Source: Streptomyces genisteinicus
GTDB taxonomy: Bacteria; Actinomycetota; Actinomycetes; Streptomycetales; Streptomycetaceae
Reading direction: 5' to 3'
Length of the DNA stretch: 64,000 nucleotides
Assembly: GCF_014489615.1 (NCBI RefSeq)
Contig: NZ_CP060825.1
Coordinates: 2,829,501-2,893,500 of the forward strand
The position numbers were made by a program, and so were the translations under genes. Below are positions 45,263 through 58,122 of this stretch, piece by piece. The notes below the pieces were generated by a model. The model was given only the letters and a program-made list of their open reading frames with translations, was not told where the DNA came from and made no database searches. Every line of letters begins with the position of its first letter. Position 1 is the first letter of the stretch.

Positions 45263-46162
45263 TCACTCCACCAGCCCCAGCTGCGCGGCGCGGACCCCCG
45301 CGGCGAAGCGGCTGTCCGCGCCCAGGCGGGCGACCAGGCCGGTGATCAGACGGCGGAGCGTGCGCTCCGAGCAGCCGAGCCGCCTGGCGATCGCCTCGTC
45401 CTTGGCGCCCGCCGCGAGCAGGGCGAGCACCTCGCGCTCCCGCGGCGACCAGTCGTCCCCGGCCGCACCGTCCTCGTAGGGGCGCGCGGTGCTCCAGTGG
45501 TGTTCGAAGACCCGGGCGAAGCAGTCCGCGAGCCGGGAGCTGTGCAGGATCACGTCCTCGGCGCGTTCGCCCCGCTGGGGCGCGGGGCCGAGGGCGAGGA
45601 CGGTCACCGCGCGGTCCACGACGTTCAGATGGAGCGGGACGGTCGTCGCGACGCGTATCTGCGCGCCGCGGTCGAGCATCGCCGCGAGATAGCGCGCCGC
45701 GCCGGTGCTCCGGGCGGCGCGTGCGGAGACGAGCAGCAGCATCGCGACGCCCCGGTCCAGCGCCCGCAGATCGTCCGCCAGGCCCGCCTCCAGCACCTCG
45801 GGCGCGGGGAACGTCGCCCGCATGGCCAGGAGTTGGTCGCGGCACAGCTCGTCCAGGTCCTCCATCCGCTGCCGCAGCCGGACCCGGTCGTCGTAGAACT
45901 CGACTTCCAGCGTCTCGCGCCCCGTCCGGCGGAGGTCGGGCAGCAGGCGCAGGACGTCGTCGAAGGAGTCGAGCCCCCGGTCGAGGGCGGCCAGCCGGCG
46001 GCGCTGCTCGGCGACCAGCTCGTGCAGGGCGCGCTCGGGCGTCGCGACGCGGCGCCCGCCGCCGACGGCGAGCCGGCGCTCGACGAGCCAGGCCCGCACC
46101 TCCTCGGGCACGCCCCCGAGCGCGTCGTCGGGGCCGGGGTCGTGGGGGTCGCTGACCGGCAT
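45263..46162 (-). CDS. LuxR-type helix-turn-helix transcriptional regulator
   Basis: 299 aa. Residues 1-230 are a helical sensor-like region with a TrmB/PLD-like look (VEFYDDRVRLRQRMEDLDEL, then ARYLAAMLDRGAQIRVATTVPLHL). The C-terminal LuxR HTH is clear: WSPREREVLALLAAGAKDEAI, ARRLGCSERTLRRLITGLVARLG. Such orphan regulators are typical of Streptomyces and often act on neighbouring genes; the divergent subtilase gene is the natural candidate. No receiver or ATP-binding domain. Confidence 0.88.
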   Translation of the reverse strand: MPVSDPHDPGPDDALGGVPEEVRAWLVERRLAVGGGRRVATPERALHELVAEQRRRLAALDRGLDSFDDVLRLLPDLRRTGRETLEVEFYDDRVRLRQRMEDLDELCRDQLLAMRATFPAPEVLEAGLADDLRALDRGVAMLLLVSARAARSTGAARYLAAMLDRGAQIRVATTVPLHLNVVDRAVTVLALGPAPQRGERAEDVILHSSRLADCFARVFEHHWSTARPYEDGAAGDDWSPREREVLALLAAGAKDEAIARRLGCSERTLRRLITGLVARLGADSRFAAGVRAAQLGLVE

Positions 46163-46604
46163 GGAGCGACCTTAGGGCGGCACGGGTCGCCGTGGCCATG
46201 GCCGGAACACGCCCGCGGGGCGCCGCGGGCGGACGGAAGGCGCGGATGACCGCAAACGGTCACGCCTGATTCGGCCGTGGTCAACCTCCCGTCACCCCCA
46301 GTATGTTTTCGCCGCGCACCGCACCTTCCACCGCGACCGGCGGACGGCGACCCCGTCCTCCCGGCCGGTGAGCGGTGCGCACCGGACGCCCCCGTCACGA
46401 GGGACGGGAGGGCACCGGGCGGCCCTCGTCACCGCCCGCACGTGCCCGGCGCACCCCCCGCACAGCGTGCTGTCCCACCTTCCGCGCCCCACCCGCCACA
46501 CCGCCGGCCGGCCACCCACCGCCCGGCGGGGCGGACCGTGCGCTCCCCCACCCGCCGGTCCCGGCACCCTCCGGGCCGGTCCCACGAAAGGTGTCAGCTT
46601 CCCC
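46163..46604. other. Divergent intergenic region between the LuxR regulator and the subtilase
   Basis: 442 nt without a credible gene; the promoters of both genes must lie here. A TTTTCG island around 46306 is the only AT-rich spot. No clear dyad seen. Confidence 0.4.
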
Positions 46605-47753
46605 ATGCGCAGAACCCACATCGGCGCCCTCGCCGTCGCACTCCCCCTGGCCCTCACCCCCGCGGTCGCCGCCGCCGAGTCGCCCGCCCCGCTCGTCGCC
46701 GTCGCCCAGGCCCCCGCCGCCCAGGAGATCGCGGGCCGCTACATCGTCACCCTCAAGGAGGGCGCCGACCCCGCGGGCCTGCTGAAGGCCCGCTCGCTGA
46801 AGGCCCGTCACGTGTACGAGGACGTCATCAACGGTTTCGCCGCCGACCTGACGTCCGCCCAGCTGAACCGGCTTCGGGCCGACTCGCGGGTGGCCTCCAT
46901 AGAGGAGGACCAGCGGATCGTCTCCACGGCCACCCAGTACAACGCCCCCTGGGGCCTGGACCGGATCGACCAGCGCAGCGGCCGCGACGGCTCGTACACG
47001 TACACCCGCAACGGCTCCGGGGTGACCGCGTACATCATCGACACCGGCATCGACACGGCCCACGCGGACTTCGGCGGCCGGGCGCGGAACGTGTTCGACG
47101 CGTTCGGCGGCAACGGCGCGGACTGCAACGGGCACGGCACCCATGTCGCGGGGACCGTCGGCGGAACCGTGTACGGCGTGGCCAAGGGCGTCCAGCTCCG
47201 CGGTGTGCGGGTGCTGGACTGCCAGGGCTCCGGCTCCTACTCCGGCATCATCGCCGGCTTCGACTGGGTGCGGCAGAACGCGGTGAAGCCCGCCGTCGCC
47301 AACGCCTCGCTCGGCGGCGGCTACTCGTCGGCGATGAACAACGCCGCCACCGCGCTGGCCAACTCCGGTGTGCACCTGGCCGTGGCCGCGGGCAACGACA
47401 ACCAGCCGGCCTGCAACTACTCGCCGGCCAGTGCGGCGGGCACCATCACGGCCGCCGCGTCGGACTCCTCGGACCGCAAGGCGAGCTTCAGCAACTACGG
47501 CGGCTGCGCCGACATCTACGCGCCGGGCGTGAGCATCACCTCCGCCCGCGCGGGCGGCGGCTCCACCTCGATGAGCGGCACCTCGATGGCGTCGCCGCAC
47601 GTCTCCGGGGTGGCCGCGCTCTACAAGGCCACCTACGGCGACGCGTCCAGCGCCACCGTCAACACCTGGCTGATCAACAACGCGACCGCCAACGTGATCG
47701 GCGGCAACGTGAGCGGGACGCCGAACCGCCTGCTGTTCAAGTCCACGCTCTGA
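46605..47753 (+). CDS. Secreted subtilisin-like serine protease (peptidase S8)
   Basis: 382 aa. Sec signal peptide at 1-24 (MRRTHIGALAVALPLALTPA, cleavage near AAA-ES). Inhibitor_I9 propeptide to about residue 108 (YIVTLKEGADPAGLL, NGFAADLTSAQL). The catalytic triad is complete: Asp in YIIDTGIDTAHADFGG (about 146), His in CNGHGTHVAGTVGG (about 178) and Ser in SGTSMASPHVSG (about 327). The oxyanion Asn is in AAGNDNQPACNYSP. Proteinase-K-like (cysteine-containing) subgroup; an extracellular nutritional or developmental protease. Hairpin at 47826 ends it. Confidence 0.96.
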   Translation: MRRTHIGALAVALPLALTPAVAAAESPAPLVAVAQAPAAQEIAGRYIVTLKEGADPAGLLKARSLKARHVYEDVINGFAADLTSAQLNRLRADSRVASIEEDQRIVSTATQYNAPWGLDRIDQRSGRDGSYTYTRNGSGVTAYIIDTGIDTAHADFGGRARNVFDAFGGNGADCNGHGTHVAGTVGGTVYGVAKGVQLRGVRVLDCQGSGSYSGIIAGFDWVRQNAVKPAVANASLGGGYSSAMNNAATALANSGVHLAVAAGNDNQPACNYSPASAAGTITAAASDSSDRKASFSNYGGCADIYAPGVSITSARAGGGSTSMSGTSMASPHVSGVAALYKATYGDASSATVNTWLINNATANVIGGNVSGTPNRLLFKSTL

Positions 47754-47825
47754 TCATGTCGTCCGTGATCACGCAGTCCACCGTGTGATCCGGCACCGAG
47801 GAGGCCCTGCGGGGCTGCCGGAGAA

Positions 47826-47853
47826 GCCCGGCCGGTTCAGGGGGCCGGCCGGG
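47826..47853 (+). terminator. 10-bp hairpin terminator after the subtilase
   Basis: GCCCGGCCGG and CCGGCCGGGC with an 8-nt loop, 72 nt after the stop. Confidence 0.6.
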
Positions 47854-47972
47854 CACCCGGCGTTCCGGGAGCGCGCCCGCGCGCCCCGGGCGGTTCGGCG
47901 CGCATCCGTTCGCGGCTGGTGACAGGCTGAAAGAGCCGATGTGTGCAGGAACCAGGAGAAAGCGACGGAGAG

Positions 47973-48797
47973 ATGATCACCACGGACTTCGTGCCCGGTC
48001 AGCCCTGCTGGATCGATCTGGGCTCCCCCGACGTCGACGCGGCGGCCCGCTTCTACGCCGGGGTCTTCGGCTGGCAGGCCCGGCCGATGGGAGGCGACGG
48101 CGGCGAGGGCGGCGGCGACTACCAGATGTTCCAGCTCGACGGGAAGGCGGTGGGCGCGGTCGGGAAGCTCACCGAGCCGGGCGCGCGGTCGGCCTGGATG
48201 GTCTACTACGACACCCGCGACATCGACGCCACCGTCAAGGCCGCCGAGGAGGCGGGCGGCACCGTGCGGATGCCGCCGTCACAGGTGTCGGAGGAGGGCC
48301 GGCTCGCCCAGCTCACCGACCCGCAGGGGGCGCAGTTCGCGGTCTGGCAGTCGGGCTCCTACGGCGGCATCGGGGTCGCGGACGGTCCGGGCAGCCTGGG
48401 CTGGGTGGAGCTGATGACGACCGACTCCGCCGCCGCGCAGCGCTTCTACGGCGCCGTCTTCGGCTGGACCGGCCAGGACACCGAGCTCCCCGGCGGCGGC
48501 GGCACGTACACGATGGTGACGCCGAAGGGGCAGCCGCCGGAGCGGATGTTCGGCGGGGTGATGGCCATGCCGGAGATGTTCGCCTCGGGCGAGGTGAAGC
48601 CGTACTGGCACCCCGTCTTCGGCACCTCGGACTGCGACGCGACGGTCGCCCGGGTCCGCGAGGGCGGCGGCGGGGTGTCCATGGGCCCGGAGGACGCGGA
48701 GGGCGTGGGGCGGCTGGCGGTCTGCACCGACCCCGCCGGGGCGGAGTTCGTCGTGCTGACCCCCGCCTCGCCGTCCCCGGACGCACCGGGCGCCTGA
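47973..48797 (+). CDS. Two-domain VOC (glyoxalase-like) family protein
   Basis: 274 aa with two tandem VOC modules: PCWIDLGSPDVDAAARFYAGVFGW at residue 11 and LGWVELMTTDSAAAQRFYGAVFGW at about 146, each ending in a LAQLTDPQGAQFAVW- or LAVCTDPAGAEFVVL-type strand. Hydroxylase-like annotation is common in Streptomyces but the metal residues are poorly kept, so binding functions are possible. ATG 47973 behind GACGGAG. Convergent with the ppx operon. Confidence 0.88.
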   Translation: MITTDFVPGQPCWIDLGSPDVDAAARFYAGVFGWQARPMGGDGGEGGGDYQMFQLDGKAVGAVGKLTEPGARSAWMVYYDTRDIDATVKAAEEAGGTVRMPPSQVSEEGRLAQLTDPQGAQFAVWQSGSYGGIGVADGPGSLGWVELMTTDSAAAQRFYGAVFGWTGQDTELPGGGGTYTMVTPKGQPPERMFGGVMAMPEMFASGEVKPYWHPVFGTSDCDATVARVREGGGGVSMGPEDAEGVGRLAVCTDPAGAEFVVLTPASPSPDAPGA

Positions 48798-48822
48798 CCC
48801 GCGCCCGCCCGGGCGCCCGGGG

Positions 48823-49761
48823 TCAGGACCAGCCCTCGGCCGCCTTGTAGGCGATGCCGTCCAGGATGTCGTGCTCGCTGACGACGACCTCGCGGGCGCC
48901 GGTGCGGCGCATGATCTCCAGCAGGACGAGCGCCCCGGCCTGGATGACGTCGACCCGGCCGGGGTGCATCACGCCGATCGCCGCTCGCTCGTCGTGGGTG
49001 GCCCCCAGCAGCATGGCGGTGATCTCCTCGACCTGGTCACGGGAGATCACCGAGTGGTGGATGCGCTCCGAGTCGTAGGCGTCGAGGCCGAGCGCGATGC
49101 CGGCGACGGTGGTCACGGAACCGGCCAGGCCGACCAGGGTGCCGGCCGTGCCGATCGGGACGGTCTCGGCCGCCAGGTCGAGAGCCGCCTCGATGTCCGC
49201 CCGGATCGCGTCGGTCTGCGCGGGCGTCGCCGGGCTGTCCGGCGCGTGGCGCTCGGTCAGCCGCACGCAGCCGATGTCGACGGAGCGGGCGGCGCGCGCG
49301 TGCTCGTCGCCGACGACGAACTCGGTCGAGCCGCCGCCGATGTCGACGACCAGGTAGGGGGTCGCCAGGTCGGTCCGCCCCGCGAGGGAGCGGGTGGCCC
49401 CGGTGAAGGAGAACTCGGCCTCCTGGTCGCCGGTGACGACCTCGGGCTCCACGCCCAGGATGCCGAGCACCCCGCTGACGAACTCCTCGCGGTTCTCGGC
49501 GTCCCGGGACGCGGAGGTGGCGACGAAGCGGACGGTCTCGGCGCCCAGTTCCTCGATGATCCCCGCGTACTCGCGGCAGGCGGCGAAGGTGCGCTCCAGC
49601 GCCTCGGGGGCGAGCCGGCCGGTGCGGTCGACGTCCTGGCCGAGCCGGACGATGGTCATCCGGCGGTCGAGGTCGGTGAGGCTCCCCGTCTCCGGGTCGA
49701 CGTCGGCGACGAGCAGGCGGATCGAGTTGGTGCCGCAGTCGACGGCGGCGACGCGCCTCAC
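48823..49761 (-). CDS. Ppx/GppA-family exopolyphosphatase
   Basis: 312 aa phosphatase of the ASKHA fold that trims polyphosphate or pppGpp. Conserved: AAVDCGTNSIRLLVAD at residue 4, ATSASRDAENREEF (about 107), VVDIGGGSTEFVVG (about 145), and GLAGSVTTVAGI (about 220). Short single-domain actinobacterial type. GTG 49761 overlaps the DUF501 stop (GTGA), so it is coupled. Third gene of the unit ftsB-DUF501-ppx. Confidence 0.93.
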   Translation of the reverse strand: MRRVAAVDCGTNSIRLLVADVDPETGSLTDLDRRMTIVRLGQDVDRTGRLAPEALERTFAACREYAGIIEELGAETVRFVATSASRDAENREEFVSGVLGILGVEPEVVTGDQEAEFSFTGATRSLAGRTDLATPYLVVDIGGGSTEFVVGDEHARAARSVDIGCVRLTERHAPDSPATPAQTDAIRADIEAALDLAAETVPIGTAGTLVGLAGSVTTVAGIALGLDAYDSERIHHSVISRDQVEEITAMLLGATHDERAAIGVMHPGRVDVIQAGALVLLEIMRRTGAREVVVSEHDILDGIAYKAAEGWS

Positions 49762-50294
49762 TCGCCCTCCTCCCCGGTGGCGCAGCCGGTGACGCAGGGG
49801 CCCTTGCGCCACCACTCGGGCAGCATCGAGATCGCCTCGTCGCCCAGCGGGTTCACCCCGGGCCCGGCGGCGAGGGAGTGGCCGACGAGCACATGGAGGC
49901 ACTTGACCCGGTCCGGCATGCCGCCGGCGCTCGGGAAGCCCTGGAGCACCTCGACGGCGTCGCGGCGGGCGATGTAGTCCTCGTGGGCGGCCCGGTAGGC
50001 GGCGGCCAGCTCCGGGTCGGTGGCCAGCCGGCCCTGCATCTCCTTCATGACGCCGTTGGCCTCCAGCGTGCCGATCGCGGACGCGGCACGCGGGCAGGTC
50101 AGGTAGTAGAGCGTCGGGAAGGGCGTCCCGTCCGGCAGGCGGGGGGCGGTCTCGACGACGTCCGGGTGCCCGCAGGGGCAGCGGTGCGCGATGGCGCGCA
50201 GCCCGCGCGGCGGCCGGCCGAGCTGCTGCTCGAACGCGGCGATGTCCGCGTCGGTCGGCTCGGTGTGCTCGGTGGTGGGAGGAGGGGTTTCCAT
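49758..50294 (-). CDS. DUF501 family protein
   Basis: 178 aa. Pattern LGRPPRGLRAIAHRCPCGHPDVVETAPRL, then PTLYYLTCPRAASAIGTLEANGVM and DRVKCLHVLVGHSLAAGPGVNP. Several Cys/His residues (CPCGH, YYLTCPR, KCLH) could bind a metal. It sits between ftsB and ppx, a neighbourhood conserved in actinobacteria downstream of enolase. Function unknown. Confidence 0.9.
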   Translation of the reverse strand: METPPPTTEHTEPTDADIAAFEQQLGRPPRGLRAIAHRCPCGHPDVVETAPRLPDGTPFPTLYYLTCPRAASAIGTLEANGVMKEMQGRLATDPELAAAYRAAHEDYIARRDAVEVLQGFPSAGGMPDRVKCLHVLVGHSLAAGPGVNPLGDEAISMLPEWWRKGPCVTGCATGEEGE

Positions 50295-50355
50295 GCCTGC
50301 CTTGATGCTGTGTTCGCTGTCGGGATGCTGGGATCGCGGCCGGGACGGCCGGGCA

Positions 50356-50835
50356 CTACTCGCGGTCGGCCTCGTCGACGCCGTTCCACACGTTCGAGTA
50401 CCAGGGGCGGTCCGCCGCGCCGTCGTCCGCGCGGCGCTCCTCGGCCGCCTCCGGGTCGATCACCGTGTAGGCGGTCTCGCCGGGGTAGACGTAGTGGAGG
50501 TGCTCGCGCGCGAGCCGCCGGACGTACATGTCGTCCTGGAGGCGCGCCTTCTCGTCCCGCAGGCGCTCGACCTCCTCGTGCGCCTCCTCCATGAGGCGTT
50601 CCTGCTCGGCGATCTCCGCGCGCTGGGAGACGTACTGCCGTATCGGGTAGGCGAGGGCGACGACCAGGGAGCAGACGACCAGCGCGAGGAAGGCGGCCCG
50701 GCCGGTGAGCCGGGAGCGACGCGCCTGGCGGCGGTTCTGGGACCGGTAGACACGGGCGGCGGTCTGCTCGCCGAGCAGCCTGATCCTGGTCGCGGTGGAG
50801 AACCGGTCCTGGTCCCCGGGCGGCCTGCGGGCCAT
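50356..50835 (-). CDS. ftsB: Septum formation initiator / FtsB-DivIC-like divisome protein
   Basis: 159 aa bitopic membrane protein. Cytoplasmic N-terminus (~45 residues), one TM helix at about 48-68 (AAFLALVVCSLVVALAYPIR), then an extracytoplasmic leucine-zipper coiled coil (AEIAEQERLMEEAHEEVERLRDEKARLQDD) and the short conserved YVRRLAREHLHYVYPGET. Bridges FtsL/FtsQ in the divisome. Called DivIC or FtsB in Streptomyces. Between enolase and DUF501, the usual actinobacterial order. Confidence 0.92.
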   Translation of the reverse strand: MARRPPGDQDRFSTATRIRLLGEQTAARVYRSQNRRQARRSRLTGRAAFLALVVCSLVVALAYPIRQYVSQRAEIAEQERLMEEAHEEVERLRDEKARLQDDMYVRRLAREHLHYVYPGETAYTVIDPEAAEERRADDGAADRPWYSNVWNGVDEADRE

Positions 50836-50960
50836 GGTCTCGCCTCCCCGTTGCGCGCGTACGTCCCCGGACACGGTACGGGACCGCGGCCGGGGACGTA
50901 CGGAGGCGGGGGCGTCGGCCCCCGCCGGGGGCACTCGGCCCCGGGGGCTCAGCTCTCGGA

Positions 50961-52376
<1,416 letters not shown>

Positions 52377-52577
52377 CTAACCGGCGCGGCGGCGTACGCC
52401 GGGCCGATGCCCGTCCCCTGGGACGAAAAAGGGCATCAAGCAACTCACCGGAGGACAAACCCACCGCTTCTACCCGGCGGTAACCGGGGTGGCGGGCCGT
52501 CCGGCCGGGGCCGGGCCGGGTGGGGCCGGGGGTCCGGGACGCCCGCTCCGCACCCGTGGGAGGCGGCCGCACACGGA

Positions 52578-52618
52578 CCCGGCCCGGCGCCTTCGGGGGA
52601 AGGGGGCGCCGGGCCGGG
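52578..52618 (-). terminator. 14-bp hairpin terminator after rpfA
   Basis: 52578-52591 pairs perfectly with 52605-52618 around a 13-nt loop, 20 nt beyond the rpfA stop. Confidence 0.7.
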
Positions 52619-52637
52619 AGCCGTGGGGCGGGCGGAG

Positions 52638-53693
<1,056 letters not shown>

Positions 53694-53738
53694 TCACTCG
53701 CACAGATCGGACATTTACCGTCGAACCGACCTGGTGAA

Positions 53739-54779
<1,041 letters not shown>

Positions 54780-54831
54780 TCACAAGTCGATGCAGCAGAG
54801 ATCACGTGAAAGTCACATTCCTGACGGTCCG

Positions 54832-56085
54832 TCACCTCGCGGTGGGGGTGAACTCGACGGGCAGCGTGCGCAATCCGCGCATGATGAGCCCTCCCCGCCA
54901 GCGCAGATCACCCGAATCCACCGCAAGCCGCAGATCCGGTGCACGCCGCAGCAGCGTCGCGAGCGCCGTCTGCCCCTCCAGCCGGGCGAGCGGTGCGCCG
55001 AGGCAGTAGTGGATGCCGTGCCCGTAACCCAGATGCTGGTTGTCGGCACGTGACAGATCGAGGGTGTCCGGGTCCGCGAACCGCGCCGGGTCCCGGTCCG
55101 CGGCGGCGAGGACCACCAGGACCGGGTCCCCGGCGGCCACCGGCTGCCCGCCGATGGTGAGCGGTTCGGTCGCGAACCGCCAGGTGGCCAGCTCCACCGG
55201 ACCGTCCCAGCGCAGGAGTTCCTCCACCCCCGTCTCCAGCAGCGCGCTCTCGCCCGCGGCGAGCGAGGACTGCAGGCGCTCGCGCTGGGCGGGATTGCGG
55301 AGCAGCGCGTACACGCCGTTGCCGATGAGGTTCACCGTGGTCTCGAAACCGGCGAAGAGGAGGATGAAGGCCATCGCGGCCGCCTCGTTCTCGGTCAGGT
55401 GCTCACCGTGGTCCGAGGCCCGGATGAGACCGGAGATCAGGTCGTCGCCCGGCTGCTCGCGCTTGCGGTGGATCAGCTCGGCCAGGTAGCCGCGCATCTT
55501 CTTCACCGAGCGCGCCACCCCGCCGCGCGGGCCGCCGCCGTGCCGGATCATCATGCCGGCCCAGTCCCGGAAGTCGTCCTGGTCCTCGGGCGGGACGCCG
55601 AGCAGGTCGCAGATGGCGTAGATGGGGAGCGGGAAGGCGAACTCGTGGATGAGGTCCGCGCTCCCCTTCTCCGCGAAGCCGTCGATCAGCCGGTCCGTCA
55701 GCTCCTGCACCCGCGGCGCGAACTCCGCCACCCGGCGCGGCGTGAACGCCTTCGACACCAGCCGCCGGAGCCTGGTGTGGTCCGGCGGGTCGATGTTGAG
55801 CAGGTGGGTCATCAACTCGGCCTTGCGCTCACCGGGGATGCCGGTCCTGCCCCGGGCGTGCGCGGGCTCGGCGTGGTGCACGGGATTCTTCGAGAGCCGC
55901 TGGTCGGCGAGGGCCTGCCGGGCGTCCGCGTAGCGCGTCACCAGCCATGCCTCCACCCCGGACGGCAGTGTGGTGCGGTGCACGGGCGCGTGCTCGCGCA
56001 GCCAGGCGTAGGCCGGGTACGGGTCGGTGGCGAACTCCCAGGTGAAGAGTTCGGGGGCGGCGGGCGGCGTTTCCGGGGCGTTCAC
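54832..56085 (-). CDS. Cytochrome P450 (CYP107-like)
   Basis: 417 aa soluble P450. I-helix FAGFETTVNLIGNG (about residue 243), K-helix ExxR in EELLRW (about 292), the heme-ligand loop YGHGIHYCLGAPLARLE with Cys at about 357, and the oxygen-binding AGxET. GTG start. No ferredoxin neighbour. Its place beside the rpf genes resembles the S. coelicolor P450 reported to affect sporulation (CYP107U1), by my recollection of the neighbourhood; substrate unknown. Confidence 0.92.
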   Translation of the reverse strand: MNAPETPPAAPELFTWEFATDPYPAYAWLREHAPVHRTTLPSGVEAWLVTRYADARQALADQRLSKNPVHHAEPAHARGRTGIPGERKAELMTHLLNIDPPDHTRLRRLVSKAFTPRRVAEFAPRVQELTDRLIDGFAEKGSADLIHEFAFPLPIYAICDLLGVPPEDQDDFRDWAGMMIRHGGGPRGGVARSVKKMRGYLAELIHRKREQPGDDLISGLIRASDHGEHLTENEAAAMAFILLFAGFETTVNLIGNGVYALLRNPAQRERLQSSLAAGESALLETGVEELLRWDGPVELATWRFATEPLTIGGQPVAAGDPVLVVLAAADRDPARFADPDTLDLSRADNQHLGYGHGIHYCLGAPLARLEGQTALATLLRRAPDLRLAVDSGDLRWRGGLIMRGLRTLPVEFTPTAR

Positions 56086-56260
56086 GCCACGACGGTATCC
56101 GGACCGCCGGACGCATGCGCCCGCTGTCCCGGGCCGCCGCCCTCACGGCCGCCGAGCCCTCGGGACGCGCCCCGAGCGCCCACGCACCGGTGGAGGCGCC
56201 GGCCGGGCCCGCACCCCGGCGGCCGCGCCGGAGGGCCTCACGCCGGCCGAGGGCCCGCCC

Positions 56261-57250
56261 TCACCCCCCGGCGGCCCGGCCGCCGAGGCCCTCCGCCGCG
56301 CGGACGGCGTCCCGGTAGGCGCGGGCGGCCGCGCGCAGGGCCGCCTCCGGGTCGGTCCCGACCGCCTCCGCGGCCACGGCGAGGGCCAGGAGCTCGTAAC
56401 CGACGTCCTCGCCCGCCGGGACGGCCACGTCCAGCCCCGCCGTGCGGACCCGGGAGGCGAGCTTGGCCGCGAGCGCCAGACCGGGCTGGCCGAGCGGCAC
56501 CCCGTCGGTGACCGACTCCCGCTGCTTCTCGATCGCCTTGGTGCGCAGCCAGTGGGCCTTGACCTCCTCCGGCGTCTCGGCCTTCTCGTCGCCGAAGACG
56601 TGGGGATGCCGGTGGATCAGCTTCTCGACGATCGTGGCGGCCACGTCGTCGACGGAGAACGGCTCCCCGGCGTCCTCCTCGGCGATCCGGGCGTGGAAGA
56701 CGACCTGGAGCAGCACGTCGCCGAGCTCCTCGCGCAACTCGGTGCGGTCGCCGTCCTCGATGGCCTCGACGAGCTCGTACGCCTCCTCGATGCCGTACTT
56801 GGCGAGCCCGCGATGGGTCTGCCGCGACGACCAGGGGCACTCCCTGCGGATCCGGTCCATGACCTCGACCAGGTCGAGCAGCCGGGCGCCCGGGAGGTCG
56901 TAGGAGCCGGGCAGCAGCTCCAGGCCGGGCATGGCGACCCGCCCCGAACCGGCGAGCCGGGCCAGGCCGTCGGTGAGCGGGGACTCGCCCGCCCCGGAGG
57001 TGACGACCACCACCGTCCGGCCGCCCGCACAGACGGCGACCAGCTCCTCGGCACCCGGCACGCCCGGCTCGACGGTGACGCCCGCCTCCCGCAGATACGG
57101 CAGCTGCGGATGGGCCTCGTCGGCGCAGCACACCCGGTCGGCGGAGCGCAGCGCCTGCCAGGCGGGCCAGGACAGCAGCCCCGGGGCGACCCGGTGACTG
57201 GCGGTGAGAAGGACGATTCGGCCGGTGTCGACGGATGCTTCTGCGGTCAC
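56261..57250 (-). CDS. mazG: Nucleoside triphosphate pyrophosphohydrolase MazG
   Basis: 329 aa. The N-terminal ~110 residues are a degenerate tetrapyrrole-methylase-like domain (VLLTASHRVAPGLL). The MazG domain carries the all-alpha motif: GIEEAYELVEAIEDGDRTELREELGDVLLQVVFHARIAEE (about 160-200), with the EExxE and ExxD metal clusters, then HPHVFGDEKAETPEEV. Hydrolyses (d)NTPs for nucleotide-pool control. GTG start 57250. Distinct from the single-domain MazG-like protein at 36.9 kb. Confidence 0.93.
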   Translation of the reverse strand: MTAEASVDTGRIVLLTASHRVAPGLLSWPAWQALRSADRVCCADEAHPQLPYLREAGVTVEPGVPGAEELVAVCAGGRTVVVVTSGAGESPLTDGLARLAGSGRVAMPGLELLPGSYDLPGARLLDLVEVMDRIRRECPWSSRQTHRGLAKYGIEEAYELVEAIEDGDRTELREELGDVLLQVVFHARIAEEDAGEPFSVDDVAATIVEKLIHRHPHVFGDEKAETPEEVKAHWLRTKAIEKQRESVTDGVPLGQPGLALAAKLASRVRTAGLDVAVPAGEDVGYELLALAVAAEAVGTDPEAALRAAARAYRDAVRAAEGLGGRAAGG

Positions 57251-57301
57251 CCGTCGAACCTACCGCGCCGCCCGGAGCAGGCGCCGACGAGCGCCGGTGC
57301 C

Positions 57302-57952
57302 TCAGGCGCCCGCCGGGACGGGCTCCTCCTCCTTGGTGACCTGGGTGATCCAGGGCGCCTTGTAGGCGCCGAGCTCCAGCTTGGCGTCGTCCCAGGCCCC
57401 GTAGCGGGGGTTCACGTCGATGTCGAGGGCCTTCGCGGCGACGGTGAAGGCCTCGTTCATCTTCTGCTGGCCCTCGGGGGTGTTGGTGGCTCCGATGGCC
57501 TCGGCGATCTTGCCGACCAGGACGTCCCGGCGGACCACGGCGTCGAGCTGGTCGGGGGCGACACCGCGCTGCTGGAGGTACATGGCGGCCATCTGCTCGT
57601 CGCCGCCGGACTGCTGGGCGAGCGCCGCCCTGGCCGCCTGGACCTCCTTGCGGCTGACGCTCACGCCCGCGTCGTCGGCCGCCCGGGCCACCACCCGGTC
57701 GACGATCAGGTCGTAGAGCTTGGCCCGGCCCAGCTGCCCGGTGTCCTTGATCAGCTGTGCCGCCTGCTCCGACGACTGCTGCGCGTCGCGTACGTCCCTG
57801 ACCTGGGCCTGCACGGTGGACACCTCGATGCGCTGCCCGCCCACGACGGCCGCGGCCCCGGGGTGGGCCTCGCTGCCGCAGGCGGCGAGCAGCGGCACGG
57901 CGGCGACGAGGGCGGCGGAGAGGGTGAGCGCGGTACGACGGCGGCGGTGCAA
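57302..57952 (-). CDS. SurA N-terminal-like lipoprotein
   Basis: 216 aa, TTG start at 57952 fixed by GGGAGG five nucleotides upstream. Lipoprotein signal RRRRTALTLSAALVAAVPLLAAC with lipobox LAAC at about residue 24. Chaperone-like helical domain: VVGGQRIEVSTVQAQVRDVRD, KLYDLIVDRVVARAADDAGV, EVQAARAALAQQ. There is no parvulin (PPIase) domain. Probably an extracytoplasmic folding factor. Just upstream of mazG on the same strand, 51 nt apart. Confidence 0.88.
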   Translation of the reverse strand: MHRRRRTALTLSAALVAAVPLLAACGSEAHPGAAAVVGGQRIEVSTVQAQVRDVRDAQQSSEQAAQLIKDTGQLGRAKLYDLIVDRVVARAADDAGVSVSRKEVQAARAALAQQSGGDEQMAAMYLQQRGVAPDQLDAVVRRDVLVGKIAEAIGATNTPEGQQKMNEAFTVAAKALDIDVNPRYGAWDDAKLELGAYKAPWITQVTKEEEPVPAGA

Positions 57953-58122
57953 AGGAGCCTCCCGGGGGCGAGATTGTGCATCGGTGCACAAGGCCTTGCG
58001 GTGATCGATGGTAGGCAGTCGGAGTGGCGTGGGCCACTGATTCGCCAAACGATTCGCCAGGCGGTCGGATGCGGGGGCCCGCACGGCCCCCCGGCCCGCG
58101 CCCCCAGGAGCGGACGAAGCGG

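Noticed and set aside
41637..45479. Very long open frame across the Cfa and ndh genes
   Set aside because: It is antisense to two clear genes and arises from GC-rich codon bias.
50356..50835. Simple coiled-coil protein unrelated to division
   Set aside because: TM plus coiled coil plus the conserved extracytoplasmic motif and the eno-DUF501-ppx neighbourhood support FtsB/DivIC.
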